A stretch of 64,000 nucleotides of DNA, taken from the NCBI GenBank assembly GCA_038562165.1, contig JBCFAO010000002.1:1-64000 (forward strand). Direction: 5' to 3'. Below are positions 43,392 to 53,400 of the stretch, piece by piece. Under the pieces are notes generated by a model that made no database searches, had not been told where the DNA came from, and worked only from the letters and a program-made list of their open reading frames with translations. Source of the stretch: WRMS01 sp038562165. Its GTDB lineage: Bacteria > Bacillota > Peptococcia > DRI-13 > UBA5745. The stretch's first letter is position 1, and the number at the start of each line of letters is the position of its first letter. Both the position numbers and the translations under genes were made by a program.

Positions 43392-44072
43392 TTGAAAAGC
43401 AAAAAAGGGCTTTTTCGGTTTTTGGCATTAACAGTGGCTATACTTTTATTGTCCTTTACAGTATTAGCCGGCTGCGGTTCCAGAAGGCCGGATGGTACCA
43501 CCACCCCCACTAACCCCAGCGGGCCGGCTCAGACGAATACTACCTATGATACGGCCATGGTGGATACTTTGGAAAAGGAAATCGCCGATCTTAACGGTAT
43601 CAGCAGAGCCAGTGTAGTTTTATCTCAGGATACGGCCTGGGTTGCCGTAGAACTGGATAACGACGGAGCGGCAGCGCCCCTGGATCCTTTGAATGATAAC
43701 CCTGATACCACGGTAAATCCTCCGGCTACCACTACACCTCCCGTTACGGAAACCCCTGCAACCCCGGCACCTGCTGCTGAAAGCAACGCTACCGGCGTGG
43801 GCAATGGGGCTAACGTCACCGGCACAGGCAGCACTTCTATGGGTACGGATCTGGTCAACGAAAGCATAGCTTTACCCAACGGCTTGCAGGAGGAAATTAC
43901 CAGGCTGGTTAAAGACAAGGTCCCCAGCGTCAATACGGTATACGTGACTGCTGATACTCAGAATGTAACAGAAATCCGCGGCATCCGTGACGATTTGTAC
44001 AACGGCAGAACTACTGTAGATTCCGTATGGGATGACCTGAAAGATATCGGCCGCCGCATCACCGGTATGTAA
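43392..44072 (+). CDS. YhcN/YlaJ-like spore lipoprotein
   Basis: Encodes 226 residues from TTG 43392, with AAGGAG upstream. The signal ends in the lipobox LAGC (about Cys28). The conserved part is split: TLEKEIADLNGISRASVVLSQDTAWVAVELD (about 57-90) and ITRLVKDKVPSVNTVYVTADTQNVTEIRGI (about 164-194), as in YhcN/YlaJ proteins of spore coats or forespore membranes. Between them lies a Pro/Thr/Asn-rich insertion of about 60 residues, longer than usual. A terminator follows directly. Confidence 0.78.
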   Translation: MKSKKGLFRFLALTVAILLLSFTVLAGCGSRRPDGTTTPTNPSGPAQTNTTYDTAMVDTLEKEIADLNGISRASVVLSQDTAWVAVELDNDGAAAPLDPLNDNPDTTVNPPATTTPPVTETPATPAPAAESNATGVGNGANVTGTGSTSMGTDLVNESIALPNGLQEEITRLVKDKVPSVNTVYVTADTQNVTEIRGIRDDLYNGRTTVDSVWDDLKDIGRRITGM

Positions 44073-44099
44073 AAGGAAGACAAACCATGGAAAGAGATT

Positions 44100-44131
44100 A
44101 GGGGTAAGCTAGCCGGCTTGCCTCTTTTTTT
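44100..44131 (+). terminator. Rho-independent terminator
   Basis: AGGGGTAAGC pairs with GCTTGCCTCT (10 bp with two G-U pairs, 6-nt loop), followed by T7. Confidence 0.85.
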
Positions 44132-44161
44132 ACGAGAATTTTACATAAATGATTCTTTAGC

Positions 44162-44190
44162 TTGACGTATTTACGAGTTTTTTGTAGTAT
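44162..44190 (+). promoter_or_regulatory. Sigma-A promoter of the smsCB operon
   Basis: TTGACG (44162-44167) and TAGTAT (44185-44190) with an exact 17-bp spacer, about 40 bp before the SmsC start. Confidence 0.7.
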
Positions 44191-44230
44191 TAAAACATAT
44201 CGATTATAAACGGCAGAAAGGTCGTAACGA

Positions 44231-44977
44231 ATGTTAGAATTAAAAAATATTACGTACGCTGCCCAGGACGAGAAGGGCAAAAACGATATTTTAAACGGTA
44301 TTAATTTGACTTTAGAAAGGGGTCGCTTTTATGTAATCACCGGGCCCAACGGCGGCGGCAAATCCACTCTCGCTAAAATTATTATGGGCATTCTTCAGCC
44401 CACCTCCGGTGAGATCTGGCTTGAAGGAAAAAATATAACCGATGCTTCCATTACGGAAAGGGCAAAAATGGGCATCGGCTATTCTTTTCAACAAGCGCCT
44501 CGTTTTAAGGGCATTAAAGTCGGCGAGCTGCTAAATTTGGCAGCGGATAAAGACCGGAAGAAAAAGGCTTACTGTGAGACAGCCCTGCGGGAAGTGGGCT
44601 TATGCACCCAGGATTATATCAACCGGGATGTGGACGCCAGCCTTTCCGGCGGCGAGCTTAAGCGTATTGAAATTGCCACTTTATTAAACCGCAAGCTGAA
44701 GCTGGCTGTTTTTGATGAGCCGGAAGCCGGTATCGATCTGTGGAGCTTTGCTAAATTAACGGAGACCTTCTCAGCTTTGCATAAGGACAGCGAAGGCACT
44801 ATCGTGATTATCTCCCATCAGGAGAGAATTTTGGAATTGGCCGACGAAATCATCATGATCCGGGAGGGAGTGGTAGCAGCCCAGGATGCCAGGGAAAAAA
44901 TCCTGCCGGGCTTGTTATGCGGCCCCGAAGGTTGTGAATTGGGCAAAGGGGAGAAAAAATATGCTTGCATTAGATAA
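44231..44977 (+). CDS. smsC: SufC-like ATPase of the minimal SUF-like Fe-S system
   Basis: Encodes 248 residues. ABC ATPase motifs: Walker A GPNGGGKST (38-46), Q-loop YSFQQAPRFKGI near 92, signature LSGGELKRIEI near 138, Walker B LAVFDEPEAGIDLWS near 158, switch His in IIISHQER near 195. The FDEPEAGID and QQAPRF segments are typical of SufC and not of transport ATPases, and there is no permease. SufC-like proteins drive conformational change in the SufB-type scaffold during Fe-S cluster assembly. It overlaps the SufB-like gene by 17 bp. Without SufS, SufU or SufD nearby this fits the two-gene SMS type. Confidence 0.85.
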   Translation: MLELKNITYAAQDEKGKNDILNGINLTLERGRFYVITGPNGGGKSTLAKIIMGILQPTSGEIWLEGKNITDASITERAKMGIGYSFQQAPRFKGIKVGELLNLAADKDRKKKAYCETALREVGLCTQDYINRDVDASLSGGELKRIEIATLLNRKLKLAVFDEPEAGIDLWSFAKLTETFSALHKDSEGTIVIISHQERILELADEIIMIREGVVAAQDAREKILPGLLCGPEGCELGKGEKKYACIR

Positions 44978-45878
44978 AGAGCTGTTGGCGGCGGTGGCGG
45001 ATCTTCATGAAATACCGCAAGGAGCCATGAATATCCGCAAAAACGGCCAGTTATTGACCAGAAATACCACGGCAAATATCGACATCGTCACCAAAAAGGA
45101 TAAGCCGGGCATCGACATTATTATTAAGGAGGGGACAAAAAACGAAAGCGTCCATATTCCCGTATTATTGACGGAAACCGGTATGCAGGACATGGTATAT
45201 AATGACTTTTTTATCGGAGATAATGCGGAGGTTTTGATCGTAGCCGGCTGCGGCATTCACAACGGCGGCGACGGCGAAAGCCGCCACGACGGTATCCATA
45301 CCTTTCATATCGGCAAAAATGCCAAGGTCCGTTATGTGGAGAAGCATTACGGCCAAGGCGACGGCAAGGGCCAGCGCATATTTAACCCGGAAACCATCAT
45401 CGAAATGGCTGATGGGTCATATGCTGAAATGGAGATGGTGCAGATAAAAGGGATAAACTCTACCTTGCGGACTACAAAAGGCACCGTGGGAGCCGGAGCC
45501 CGTCTGATTCTGGAAGAGCGCTTATTGACTCATGGAGAGCAGTATGCGGAGACCAGGATGGATGTGGAGGTAGTTGGAGAAGACGGCAGCGTGCAGGTAA
45601 TTTCCCGTACAGTAGCTAAGGACCGCTCCAAACAAGTATTTTATCCCCGGGTAATCGGCAAAAATAAATGCAGGGCTCATTTGCAGTGTGACTCCATCAT
45701 TATGGATAACGCGCAAGTCCGTTCCATACCGGAGATTGACGCCCAGCATCCCGACGCTCAGTTGATTCACGAGGCTGCTATAGGCAAAATTGCCGGTGAG
45801 CAGATTATCAAGCTAATGACTTTAGGGCTGACGGAGGAAGAAGCGGAAGCCACCATTTTGCAGGGATTCTTAAAATAA
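44961..45878 (+). CDS. smsB: SufB/SufD-like scaffold of the minimal SUF-like Fe-S system
   Basis: Encodes 305 residues from ATG 44961 (GGGGAG upstream), shorter than classical SufB (about 465). The right-handed beta-helix core reads GDNAEVLIVAGCGIHNGGDGESRHDGIHTFHIGKNAKVRYVEKHYGQG and GINSTLRTTKGTVGAGARLILEERLLTHGEQYAETRMDVEVVGEDGSVQVISRTVAKDRSKQVF. The end (EIDAQHPDAQLIHEAAIGKIAGEQIIKLMTLGLTEEEAEATILQGFL) is the conserved SufBD C-terminus. Cysteine and acidic residues in the core could bind the cluster. With SmsC it should form the Fe-S assembly complex; cysteine desulfurase must come from elsewhere. Confidence 0.85.
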   Translation: MLALDKELLAAVADLHEIPQGAMNIRKNGQLLTRNTTANIDIVTKKDKPGIDIIIKEGTKNESVHIPVLLTETGMQDMVYNDFFIGDNAEVLIVAGCGIHNGGDGESRHDGIHTFHIGKNAKVRYVEKHYGQGDGKGQRIFNPETIIEMADGSYAEMEMVQIKGINSTLRTTKGTVGAGARLILEERLLTHGEQYAETRMDVEVVGEDGSVQVISRTVAKDRSKQVFYPRVIGKNKCRAHLQCDSIIMDNAQVRSIPEIDAQHPDAQLIHEAAIGKIAGEQIIKLMTLGLTEEEAEATILQGFLK

Positions 45879-45910
45879 AGGGGAAGCAAACCCCATTTAA
45901 GGAGTAGAAA

Positions 45911-47575
45911 ATGAGAGAGCTGATATTCGGGTTGATCGGCGGCACCGCTTTATTGATGTACGGCATTGAAATGATGGGCGACGGGCTAGAAAAGGTCTCC
46001 GGCCCCATGATGAAAAAAATATTAGGGGCTTTGACGGGAAACGTATTAAAATCCACCTTGGTAGGCGTTTTGATTACAGCCCTGGTTCAAAGCAGTACTG
46101 CCGTTACTGTGCTGACGGTAGGTTTTGTTAATGCGGGCTTAATGAAATTCAGTCAGGCAGTAGGCATTATTTATGGAGCCAATATCGGCACTACCGTCAC
46201 GGCTCAGTTGATGGCCCTGAGTTTTAAATTTAAATTGACGGAAATTGCTTTGCCTGTGCTGGGTTTAGGTTTTGCCATCACTTATTTTGCCAAAAAAGAT
46301 CATTGGAAAAACCTGGGCGGAGCTATTATGGGTTTTGGTTTGCTGTTCTATGGCCTGCATATTCTTAATGCCGGCGCTCCATATATGCAAAGCAATGAGA
46401 CCCTGCGTTATTTCTTCACCAATTATGCCTCTATACCGCTGGTGGGTGTGCTATTGGGTATTGTAGCTACAGCCATGGTTCATAGCTCATCGGCCACCGT
46501 GGCTCTCGTTATGGTGTTAGGCACAACCGGCCTTATTGACTTTCCTACGGCTATTTACCTTACCCTGGGGGATAATATCGGTACCTGCATCACGGCTCAA
46601 TTGGCTTCCATGAGCGGCAATATCAATGCCCGGCGTACTGCTTGGGCCCATACCCTCTACAATCTTGCCGGCGTGGTTCTCGTCTTTTTCTTTGTGCCGC
46701 AATTTGCAGCCATGGTCCGCTGGCTTACCGCCATGTATTACAGCAATGCCGGCCTGGATGTGTTGATCGCCAATACCCATACCATCTTCAACGTAGCCTC
46801 TGCCGTTGTTTTTCTGCCTTTTACCAAGCATTTTGTCCGTTTGCTGGAATCTCTCGTTAAGCAGAAGAAAGAAAAAGATTGGGAAGATGACGACGACAGC
46901 AATGTTATGGACAAGCTGCTGCTCAATACGCCTATAGCTGCCGTTAATGCCACCAAAAAAGCCATCAATACCAGTGTATTGCGTTCCAAGGACATGCTTT
47001 TGCAAACCATGGATTTTATTTACACCGGAAATCTGGATTCTTTAGAGAATGTCAGCGCCCAAGAAGTTAAGCTTAATGCCATGCAGAGAAACCTCACCCG
47101 CTATGCCGTGCAGTTGTCGAAAGGCAATATGAGCGGTATCCAGCCTTCTATTATTCCCGGCCTGATTACCTGCATGAATCACGTGGAGCGCACCGGCGAT
47201 CATGCCAATGACTTGGTAAAGCTGGCTAAAATTAAAGTAGACAGGCACTTGACCTTCAGCGACGTGGCCATGGTAGGCTTAAAAGAATTAGAAGGCCTGG
47301 TCATAGAAATGTTTGATCTTTTGGCGGAGCTTCTGGTGGATTACGATAAACTCCGGCCCAATTACGAGAAAATCAAAAAGCTGGAGGATGAAGTAGATAT
47401 CAAGGCCAAGGAATTGGTGGACGGCCATGTGATTCGCCTGGAAAAAGGCCTTTGCACCGTGGAAGCCGGCGTATATTTTATGGATCTGGTCAATTTCCTG
47501 GAGCGGATATCCGACCATATTTTCAAAGCCAGCCGGGATCTCCATCACGGCGAGAAGGATACGGAAAAGCTATAA
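45911..47575 (+). CDS. Na/Pi cotransporter family protein with a PhoU domain
   Basis: Encodes 554 residues. The transporter part (1-310) carries two repeats with the QSS-type motifs ITALVQSSTAVTVLTVGFV and ATAMVHSSSATVALVMVLGTTG, each followed by GANIGTT/GDNIGTC. An acidic linker (about 320-330) leads to a helical PhoU-like domain (335-550) with MNHVERTGDHANDLVKLA and LERISDHIFKASRDL. Members move phosphate with sodium, or act in phosphate sensing. It begins 33 bp after smsB. A weak hairpin (47597-47623) may end transcription. Confidence 0.88.
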   Translation: MRELIFGLIGGTALLMYGIEMMGDGLEKVSGPMMKKILGALTGNVLKSTLVGVLITALVQSSTAVTVLTVGFVNAGLMKFSQAVGIIYGANIGTTVTAQLMALSFKFKLTEIALPVLGLGFAITYFAKKDHWKNLGGAIMGFGLLFYGLHILNAGAPYMQSNETLRYFFTNYASIPLVGVLLGIVATAMVHSSSATVALVMVLGTTGLIDFPTAIYLTLGDNIGTCITAQLASMSGNINARRTAWAHTLYNLAGVVLVFFFVPQFAAMVRWLTAMYYSNAGLDVLIANTHTIFNVASAVVFLPFTKHFVRLLESLVKQKKEKDWEDDDDSNVMDKLLLNTPIAAVNATKKAINTSVLRSKDMLLQTMDFIYTGNLDSLENVSAQEVKLNAMQRNLTRYAVQLSKGNMSGIQPSIIPGLITCMNHVERTGDHANDLVKLAKIKVDRHLTFSDVAMVGLKELEGLVIEMFDLLAELLVDYDKLRPNYEKIKKLEDEVDIKAKELVDGHVIRLEKGLCTVEAGVYFMDLVNFLERISDHIFKASRDLHHGEKDTEKL

Positions 47576-47718
47576 GAAATAAGGCGTTATAAAAACGGGG
47601 CGTGCTGCTATGGCTGCACGCCTCTTGTTATTGGTATATTCAAGAAATATAATATCTATAGAATGTACAATAGGGTCATACAATAGAGCATATTACCCAG
47701 GCAAGGGAGGGTGAGCCA

Positions 47719-48486
47719 ATGAGGGAAGCTGATTTATTTGCTATGCTGGAGCTGTTTCCTTTGCCTATGGAGGTTTTTTTGCCCACAGGGCTTAGCTTGT
47801 TTGTTAATAAGGCTTTCCTGGAATTTTTCCGCCTCCCTGATGCCTCGGCAATTGTGGGCAGGTTTAATGTTCTGCAAGATCCTTATATTAATCAAAAGCT
47901 GGGTTTAGCCGATTATTTGCAGCGGGTCTTTGCCGGCGAGATCCTCTCCGTGTATGATATCAGAGCTCCTCTTGAAGAAGCGGGCAGCCGTTATGCCATT
48001 GACCAGGGCGGAGAACCGGCCAATGAAATGTATCAGGATATCACCTGCTTTCCATTGGCCGATGAAGAAGGGGCCCTGGCTTATGTGGTGGCCTTATTTA
48101 AAACGAAGCATATCTACCAGTCAAGGCTGGATATTATTAAAGCCAAGGAATATATTGACGCTCATTGGCTGGAGGATTTTGATCCGGATAAGATCAGCAG
48201 GGATTGCGGCCTCTCCCGTTACCATCTGGTGCGCTTGTTCAAAAAATATATGGGCATGACGCCGTACAGCTATTATCAGGAAATCAAGATAAAGCGGCTT
48301 AAAGAGGCTCTGCGCAATAAAAACCTGAGTGTGGCCGAAGCCTTTGTGGCCTGCGGTTTTGATTATCCCGGCAACTTCGCCAGGTTCTTTAAGGAGAAGG
48401 TAGGCATGACCCCTTCCCAATACCGCAAGTGGGCGGGAAATAGCAAAGGAAATAAAGTAGAGGAAAATAGAGTAGGGAATACCTGA
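47719..48486 (+). CDS. PAS-AraC transcriptional regulator
   Basis: Encodes 255 residues with GGGAGGGTG before ATG 47719. Residues 5-130 form a PAS-like sensor (MLELFPLPMEVFLPTGLSLFVNKAFLEFFRL...LQDPYINQKLGLADYLQRVFAGE...MYQDITCFPLADEEGALAYVVALF). Residues about 140-240 form the double helix-turn-helix of AraC regulators (AKEYIDAHWLEDFDPDKISRDCGLSRYHLVRLFKKYMGMTPYSYYQEIKIKRLKEAL...NFARFFKEKVGMTPSQYRKW). The same unit occurs twice in the protein encoded at 56254-57861. It probably controls the surface genes downstream. The ligand is unknown. Confidence 0.85.
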   Translation: MREADLFAMLELFPLPMEVFLPTGLSLFVNKAFLEFFRLPDASAIVGRFNVLQDPYINQKLGLADYLQRVFAGEILSVYDIRAPLEEAGSRYAIDQGGEPANEMYQDITCFPLADEEGALAYVVALFKTKHIYQSRLDIIKAKEYIDAHWLEDFDPDKISRDCGLSRYHLVRLFKKYMGMTPYSYYQEIKIKRLKEALRNKNLSVAEAFVACGFDYPGNFARFFKEKVGMTPSQYRKWAGNSKGNKVEENRVGNT

Positions 48487-48520
48487 GAGAAATGCTGAAA
48501 CAAACAAGAAGAAGCCTTGC

Positions 48521-48546
48521 CTGCCGCAGTTTGCGGCAGTTTTTTT
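48521..48546 (+). terminator. Rho-independent terminator
   Basis: CTGCCGCA-gtt-TGCGGCAG followed by T7, after the PAS-AraC gene. Confidence 0.9.
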
Positions 48547-48641
48547 ATGCTCACCATTGAATGAATTTGAGCCACCAGCCGCTATTGCAGTTTTTTTATT
48601 TTTTATAAGATAAGGATAGCCAGAATTTAGGAGAGGCGGTG

Positions 48642-49136
48642 ATGATTCTGAGACAGGAAAAATCGACGCAGCAGCTTTTTGACCAGCTTCTTTCCATGGA
48701 AAGGGATGTAAAAAAAGAGCTGGCAGCTCAAGAGAGTTTCATCAAACAGTTTCAAGCCCTGGCCCAAAAGGATAGGGAGGATTTGCCGATTATCGATTAC
48801 CTTTCTTGTCCGGCGGCTATTTTTGAAAGGGGGGGCGTTATCTGCAAGGCCAACCGTTTGCTCCTTGCAAGAACAGATTTGCCCCGGACCGGTATAGCCG
48901 GGGCAAAAATCAGCTTTTTGAACCGCATCACCGATGAAAATTATTCCCTTATGGAGGCTGCCGAAAGTGTGTTTTATGGCAAAGCCGCCCTTTTAAGCCG
49001 CCTTTCTTATCTGCTTACACTGTTTTGCAGGAACTGGGATTATTCGGTTGACGAGAATTATCACTGTGCCTTGCTTTTTCCTTTGCCTGATAGTGAAGGG
49101 CGGATTTTGCGGGGCGTTGTCATGCTGCTGGAATGA
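48642..49136 (+). CDS. Free-standing PAS-like protein
   Basis: Encodes 164 residues from ATG 48642 (TAGGAG upstream; GTG 48639 also possible). The first 45 residues are a charged helix. The rest resembles the PAS domain of the neighbouring AraC regulators: IIDYLSCPAAIFERGGVICKANRLLLARTDL lines up with LELFPLPMEVF...LFVNKAFLEFF, and CALLFPLPDSEGRILRGVVMLLE with ITCFPLADEEGALAYVVALF. There is no output domain, so it may act by binding a partner. The resemblance is by eye and weak. Confidence 0.55.
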   Translation: MILRQEKSTQQLFDQLLSMERDVKKELAAQESFIKQFQALAQKDREDLPIIDYLSCPAAIFERGGVICKANRLLLARTDLPRTGIAGAKISFLNRITDENYSLMEAAESVFYGKAALLSRLSYLLTLFCRNWDYSVDENYHCALLFPLPDSEGRILRGVVMLLE

Positions 49137-49159
49137 TGAAATAAGAGGAGATGAAATAG

Positions 49160-50461
49160 ATGAACTACCGATTTTTTAAATTGCTCCCCCTGCTGCTGAT
49201 TTTGTTTACCATGACCGCCTGCGGACAAAGCGCAGAAAAAACAGGCTCCCAGGGAACCGGGTCAGAGCCTGCGTCTGAAACGCAAAGTATTCCCGACCTT
49301 CCCAATCCTCCGTTGCAGGCAGGCTGGCCGGCCGACCTTGCTCCCGCCGAGCTGCCGGAGTATACGGCGGGGACGGTCACGGCCTCGGCAGTAGACAGTG
49401 AGGGCGTGCTAACCATTAAGATCGGGGATACGAACAAGGCCGACCTTTATGTCTACATAGGAAAGCTGCAAAGCAGCGGCTGGACCGTAACCTCCGACGA
49501 TGACGAGGCCGAAGCGCTGCTGGGTCTCCATTCGGCAACCTTTGCTTTGCAGGGAGCGGACAAAACCGTCCTCCAAATCGATGTTTATACTGAGGAAGCC
49601 GGCAGCTGGCCTGCCGATAAAATCCCTCCCGTTGTGCCTGAGCCCGGGGCAGGCGTTTTGGTAGGCGAGGTCGAGGTTTTGTCGGCGGCAGAAAATATGT
49701 GGTACTTTAGCTACACCTATGACGGCATTGATGAGGCCGCCGCTGAGGCGTATATGAACAGCCTTGCCGAAAAGGGCTGGAGCGGCGACGCTTACCAGAT
49801 GTATAGAGCTTTTGAATGGAAGGGCAAGAGTTATGAGGCTGCCATCGAGATCTATGAAACGGTGGCGGACCGAACCACCTTCACCTGCAACTTTTATCTG
49901 AGTGCGGCTGAGCCGGCAGCCCAAACCGAGCCAGCCTCCGCAGCTCCGACCGAGAGCACCGCAGCTCCGACCGAGGGTACGGAAGCATCGGCCGGGGAAG
50001 GGAAGGCTTCAACCGGGGAAACGGCTTCGCCCAAGGACGCGGACGCTTCGGCGAAAAGTGCGGATACTTCGATAGTGGGCTCCTGGACCATTGGCATGCT
50101 GTCGGGCGGGCAGTTTAACGCCGGCACGGGAAAATATGAGGGCGGCGCCTCCGGCATGGGGCAAATCTACACCTTCAAGCCGGATGGCACCTACATGGCG
50201 CTGGTCATCTTTGGCGATACCATTTGGTTCACCGGCAATTACAGCGTGGCGGGGGATCTGCTGACGCTGACCGGCCGGACTGTGGAGGAAAGCAAGGACG
50301 GCGGCAAGACTTGGGGGGCGCCGGAAGCGCTGCCCGATGCGTCGGCCTATTTTATTGCCGGCAAGGATGATAGCGGGACATATCTGCTGCTTGGCCAGGA
50401 GGGGGAGAAGCCGCCTCTTGAGGATAAGAAAAACGCAATGAAATACAGCCGGAAAAACTGA
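49160..50461 (+). CDS. Lipoprotein with a duplicated domain and a lipocalin-like C-terminus
   Basis: Encodes 433 residues. The signal ends in the lipobox TAC (Cys21, MTACGQ). Residues about 50-130 and 145-245 look like two copies of one module: each begins GWPADLAP/SWPADKIPP and holds an LQSSGWTVTS/LAEKGWSGDA element. A Thr/Ala/Glu-rich linker (250-300) leads to a C-terminal part with SIVGSWTIGMLSG...MGQIYTFKPDGTYMALV...GNYSVAGDLLTLTG, similar to lipocalin-like domains of secreted Firmicute proteins. It lies 30 bp before the giant SLH gene, so both are probably co-transcribed. Confidence 0.75.
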   Translation: MNYRFFKLLPLLLILFTMTACGQSAEKTGSQGTGSEPASETQSIPDLPNPPLQAGWPADLAPAELPEYTAGTVTASAVDSEGVLTIKIGDTNKADLYVYIGKLQSSGWTVTSDDDEAEALLGLHSATFALQGADKTVLQIDVYTEEAGSWPADKIPPVVPEPGAGVLVGEVEVLSAAENMWYFSYTYDGIDEAAAEAYMNSLAEKGWSGDAYQMYRAFEWKGKSYEAAIEIYETVADRTTFTCNFYLSAAEPAAQTEPASAAPTESTAAPTEGTEASAGEGKASTGETASPKDADASAKSADTSIVGSWTIGMLSGGQFNAGTGKYEGGASGMGQIYTFKPDGTYMALVIFGDTIWFTGNYSVAGDLLTLTGRTVEESKDGGKTWGAPEALPDASAYFIAGKDDSGTYLLLGQEGEKPPLEDKKNAMKYSRKN

Positions 50462-50490
50462 GCAACCAAAACAAGGAAAGGAGCCTTCCC

Positions 50491-53400
50491 ATGAAAAAAA
50501 TTTTATCCCTGCTTTTGATTTTTTCGATGTGCTTTGGCATGTTTCCCATGACGGTGTTGGGCGATAACACGCCGTTATCGCTGGAGGATGCGGAGCTTGG
50601 CGCAAGCTGGTCCAGGACTGACCTGGCGGGCTATTCCGCCGCAGAATTCGCGGTCCTTGATCATAATGTAGCGGAACAAACCGTACCGGTTGGAACACCG
50701 CTGGAAGAGTTAATCCTCCCGGATGAGCTAACCGTTACGGTTGATGGAGAGGAAAGCGTCATCCCCGGCGTGACCTGGCAGCCTGATCCGGAATACGCAC
50801 CGGATTTGGCGGGTACATACAGTTTCACCCCCACTCTGCCGGAAGGTTATATTATCACCGGGGGAGCAAAAGGGCCGGTGATCGTCGTGACGGTAAAAGA
50901 GACTATGCAGCCGTCCACTCATACAGGCAGACCGGCAGCGCCGCTGGCCTTCCCCGACTTGGCATTCACCATGGCGCCCGGCGCCGCCGTGTCCCGGGCC
51001 AAACTAAGCATTGAGGACGTGGCATATGACAGTGTAAATAATACGCTGAAAATTTCAAACATCCTTGCCCCGTCCTCCTATGCGGCAGGCCATGATATGA
51101 GTAGTACAGGTGTGCCGGCGACCGATGGCTATGAATTCCCTCTTGTGTTAAGGATTGGCAGCTATATTGAGCTTTATGAGATCGACACGGCAAAGAAATT
51201 GGTAAATCGGGGGCACGTACAGATCACCAACGACCATCTGAGCCAGCCAACCCCCGGCACAACCGCCATCAGCGGTGGGGCAGGCAAGGTAACGGTTTCA
51301 AGTTATCAGACGGTTGATAACTGTAAATTGTTTTTGGTGCCGGAAAGCCTGTATCCCACAGGCAGCGGCCCGCTGGCCATCACCAACGGCGACGTCAAGG
51401 AAATAACGAAAGACGGCGATATCTCCTGCGACGACGGTAAATACCGGCTCTATACGGTATATATCGGGACTTATACGGAAGATAAGCACGGAGCTTACCA
51501 GGCAGGAAGTGAGGTAACGGTCACCGAGGCCGCCGCTAATGTCTGCGAAATCAATGGTCAAGGTTATCCCACGCTGGATGCGGCTTTAGCTGTTGTGCCC
51601 AGCGCCGGAGCTGCGCCCACCACCATCAAGCTGTTGGAGCATCTCAGCCACGACGGCCTGGTCATCGATAACAAAAAGGTTAGCATTGATCCGGGGGGCA
51701 AGGCTTTGACCTTAGGGACGACCAGCGGGTTTTCCGAAGGGCTTGTGGTAAAAAACGGAGGGCAGTTCATGATAAGCGGAACCGGTTTTGTCAACGCCCA
51801 TTCCTACGGCGCGGCAGTGACCGCGGAGGGTCCCGGTTCCCTTGCCGCGGTACACAATGCTACCAGCACCAACAGCTTCGCAGCCTACGCCAAGGGCGGC
51901 GGCATAATCACGGTAATGAAGAACGCCGAGGGTAAAAGTGGTGGCGTCCTGGCGGGCATAAGCGGCGACACCGCCGCCAGCAGCGTGGAGGTTCGGGGCA
52001 ATGTCACCGCCACAGGCGATCAGGCGGCAGCCGTGGACGCCAATTTCGGCGGCGTGATAACCGTGAACGGCAACGTGAGCGCTGCCGGCAAGGAGGGCAA
52101 AGGCGTATATGCCGCCGGCAAGCTGAAAGGTACCACCGCTTCTCCCTCCAGGGTCACGGTAAACGGTAATGTGCAGGCGGCACAGATCGGCGTGGACGCA
52201 TCCAGCTCCGCCATAGTGACGGTGAAAGGAGACGTCACTGCCGGCGAGAGCAGCGATACCTGGGCTTACGGTGTATGGGCCCAGACCCAGGCCCAGGTGA
52301 CGGTGGAGGGCAGCGTCACAGCCGCCGCCAACGATAATACAAGTAGCATTGGAGCCTACGCAAGAAGTACAAATCCGGGGACAACAACCAAAATCACCAT
52401 CGGCGGCACCCTCTCCGGCAAAACCTATATCAAGCTGGGGAATAATCCCGTAACGGAAGCGGGCAAAGACGTTCCTTCCGCAGACCCCGGCTACCACACT
52501 TGCACCGGCACCGATCCATCCTTCGGCACCCACACTGTCTGGGTGAAGAAGGGGGTAACTCCCGCCACACCCCTTGCTACCCCCAGCGGCCTTGCCTGGG
52601 ACACTGCGACGGCGGACGTCATCAGGGCGAAGTGGAATGCAGTGGCGGGCGCGGAATATTACACAATCATGCTTTACAAAAATGGCTCACCGGTGGGGCC
52701 CCTTTCGACAAGTGCGACCAGTTTGCAGCTCATCCAATATATCCGGAACAGCGGCACAGGGAGCTTTACCTTTACGGTAAGAGCGTTGGCCCCCAGTGGG
52801 AGCACTGAATACACAGACAGCGCAAACTCACCCCACAGCCCCGCTCATTCCTACACCGCCCCCGCAGCAATCCCCGCCGAGGGCTCTGCAAGGGCAAATC
52901 TTTACACAAAAAGCATTTTTGTGACGCTGACCCAGGGCGGGTTCAAGGCGGTACAGGACAAAGCTGACTGGGCCCTTGGGGGAGACGGCGCATCCGGAAA
53001 CTCCATTGCCGGTGTTTCCTATATCAGCAGCACAGAGGTTCAGATCACACTGACGAACGATATCAACACCCTCGATGCGCTGACCATAACGGCGACTCAG
53101 GATGCGTTTGCAGCAGAAACGGCTCCTTTTGCCGCGCCGCTTACCGTGCAGCTTGATAATCCGTCGGCCTATGACTGCACCATCGACGGAGTGGCGTATC
53201 CGAGCCTGAAAAAGGCGCTTGAGCACGCGCTTGCACCCAAGGTGGACAACAAAACCATCGTGCTGGCGGCCGACATCCGGTACGAGGAGCCGGTTGTGGT
53301 GGCCGGGAAAACCCTCACCTTTGATCTGAACGGAAAGAATCTGGTCATCGATACCAGCGGAACAATCACAGATGATTGGCTCACCGCCTCCGCCCTCAAG

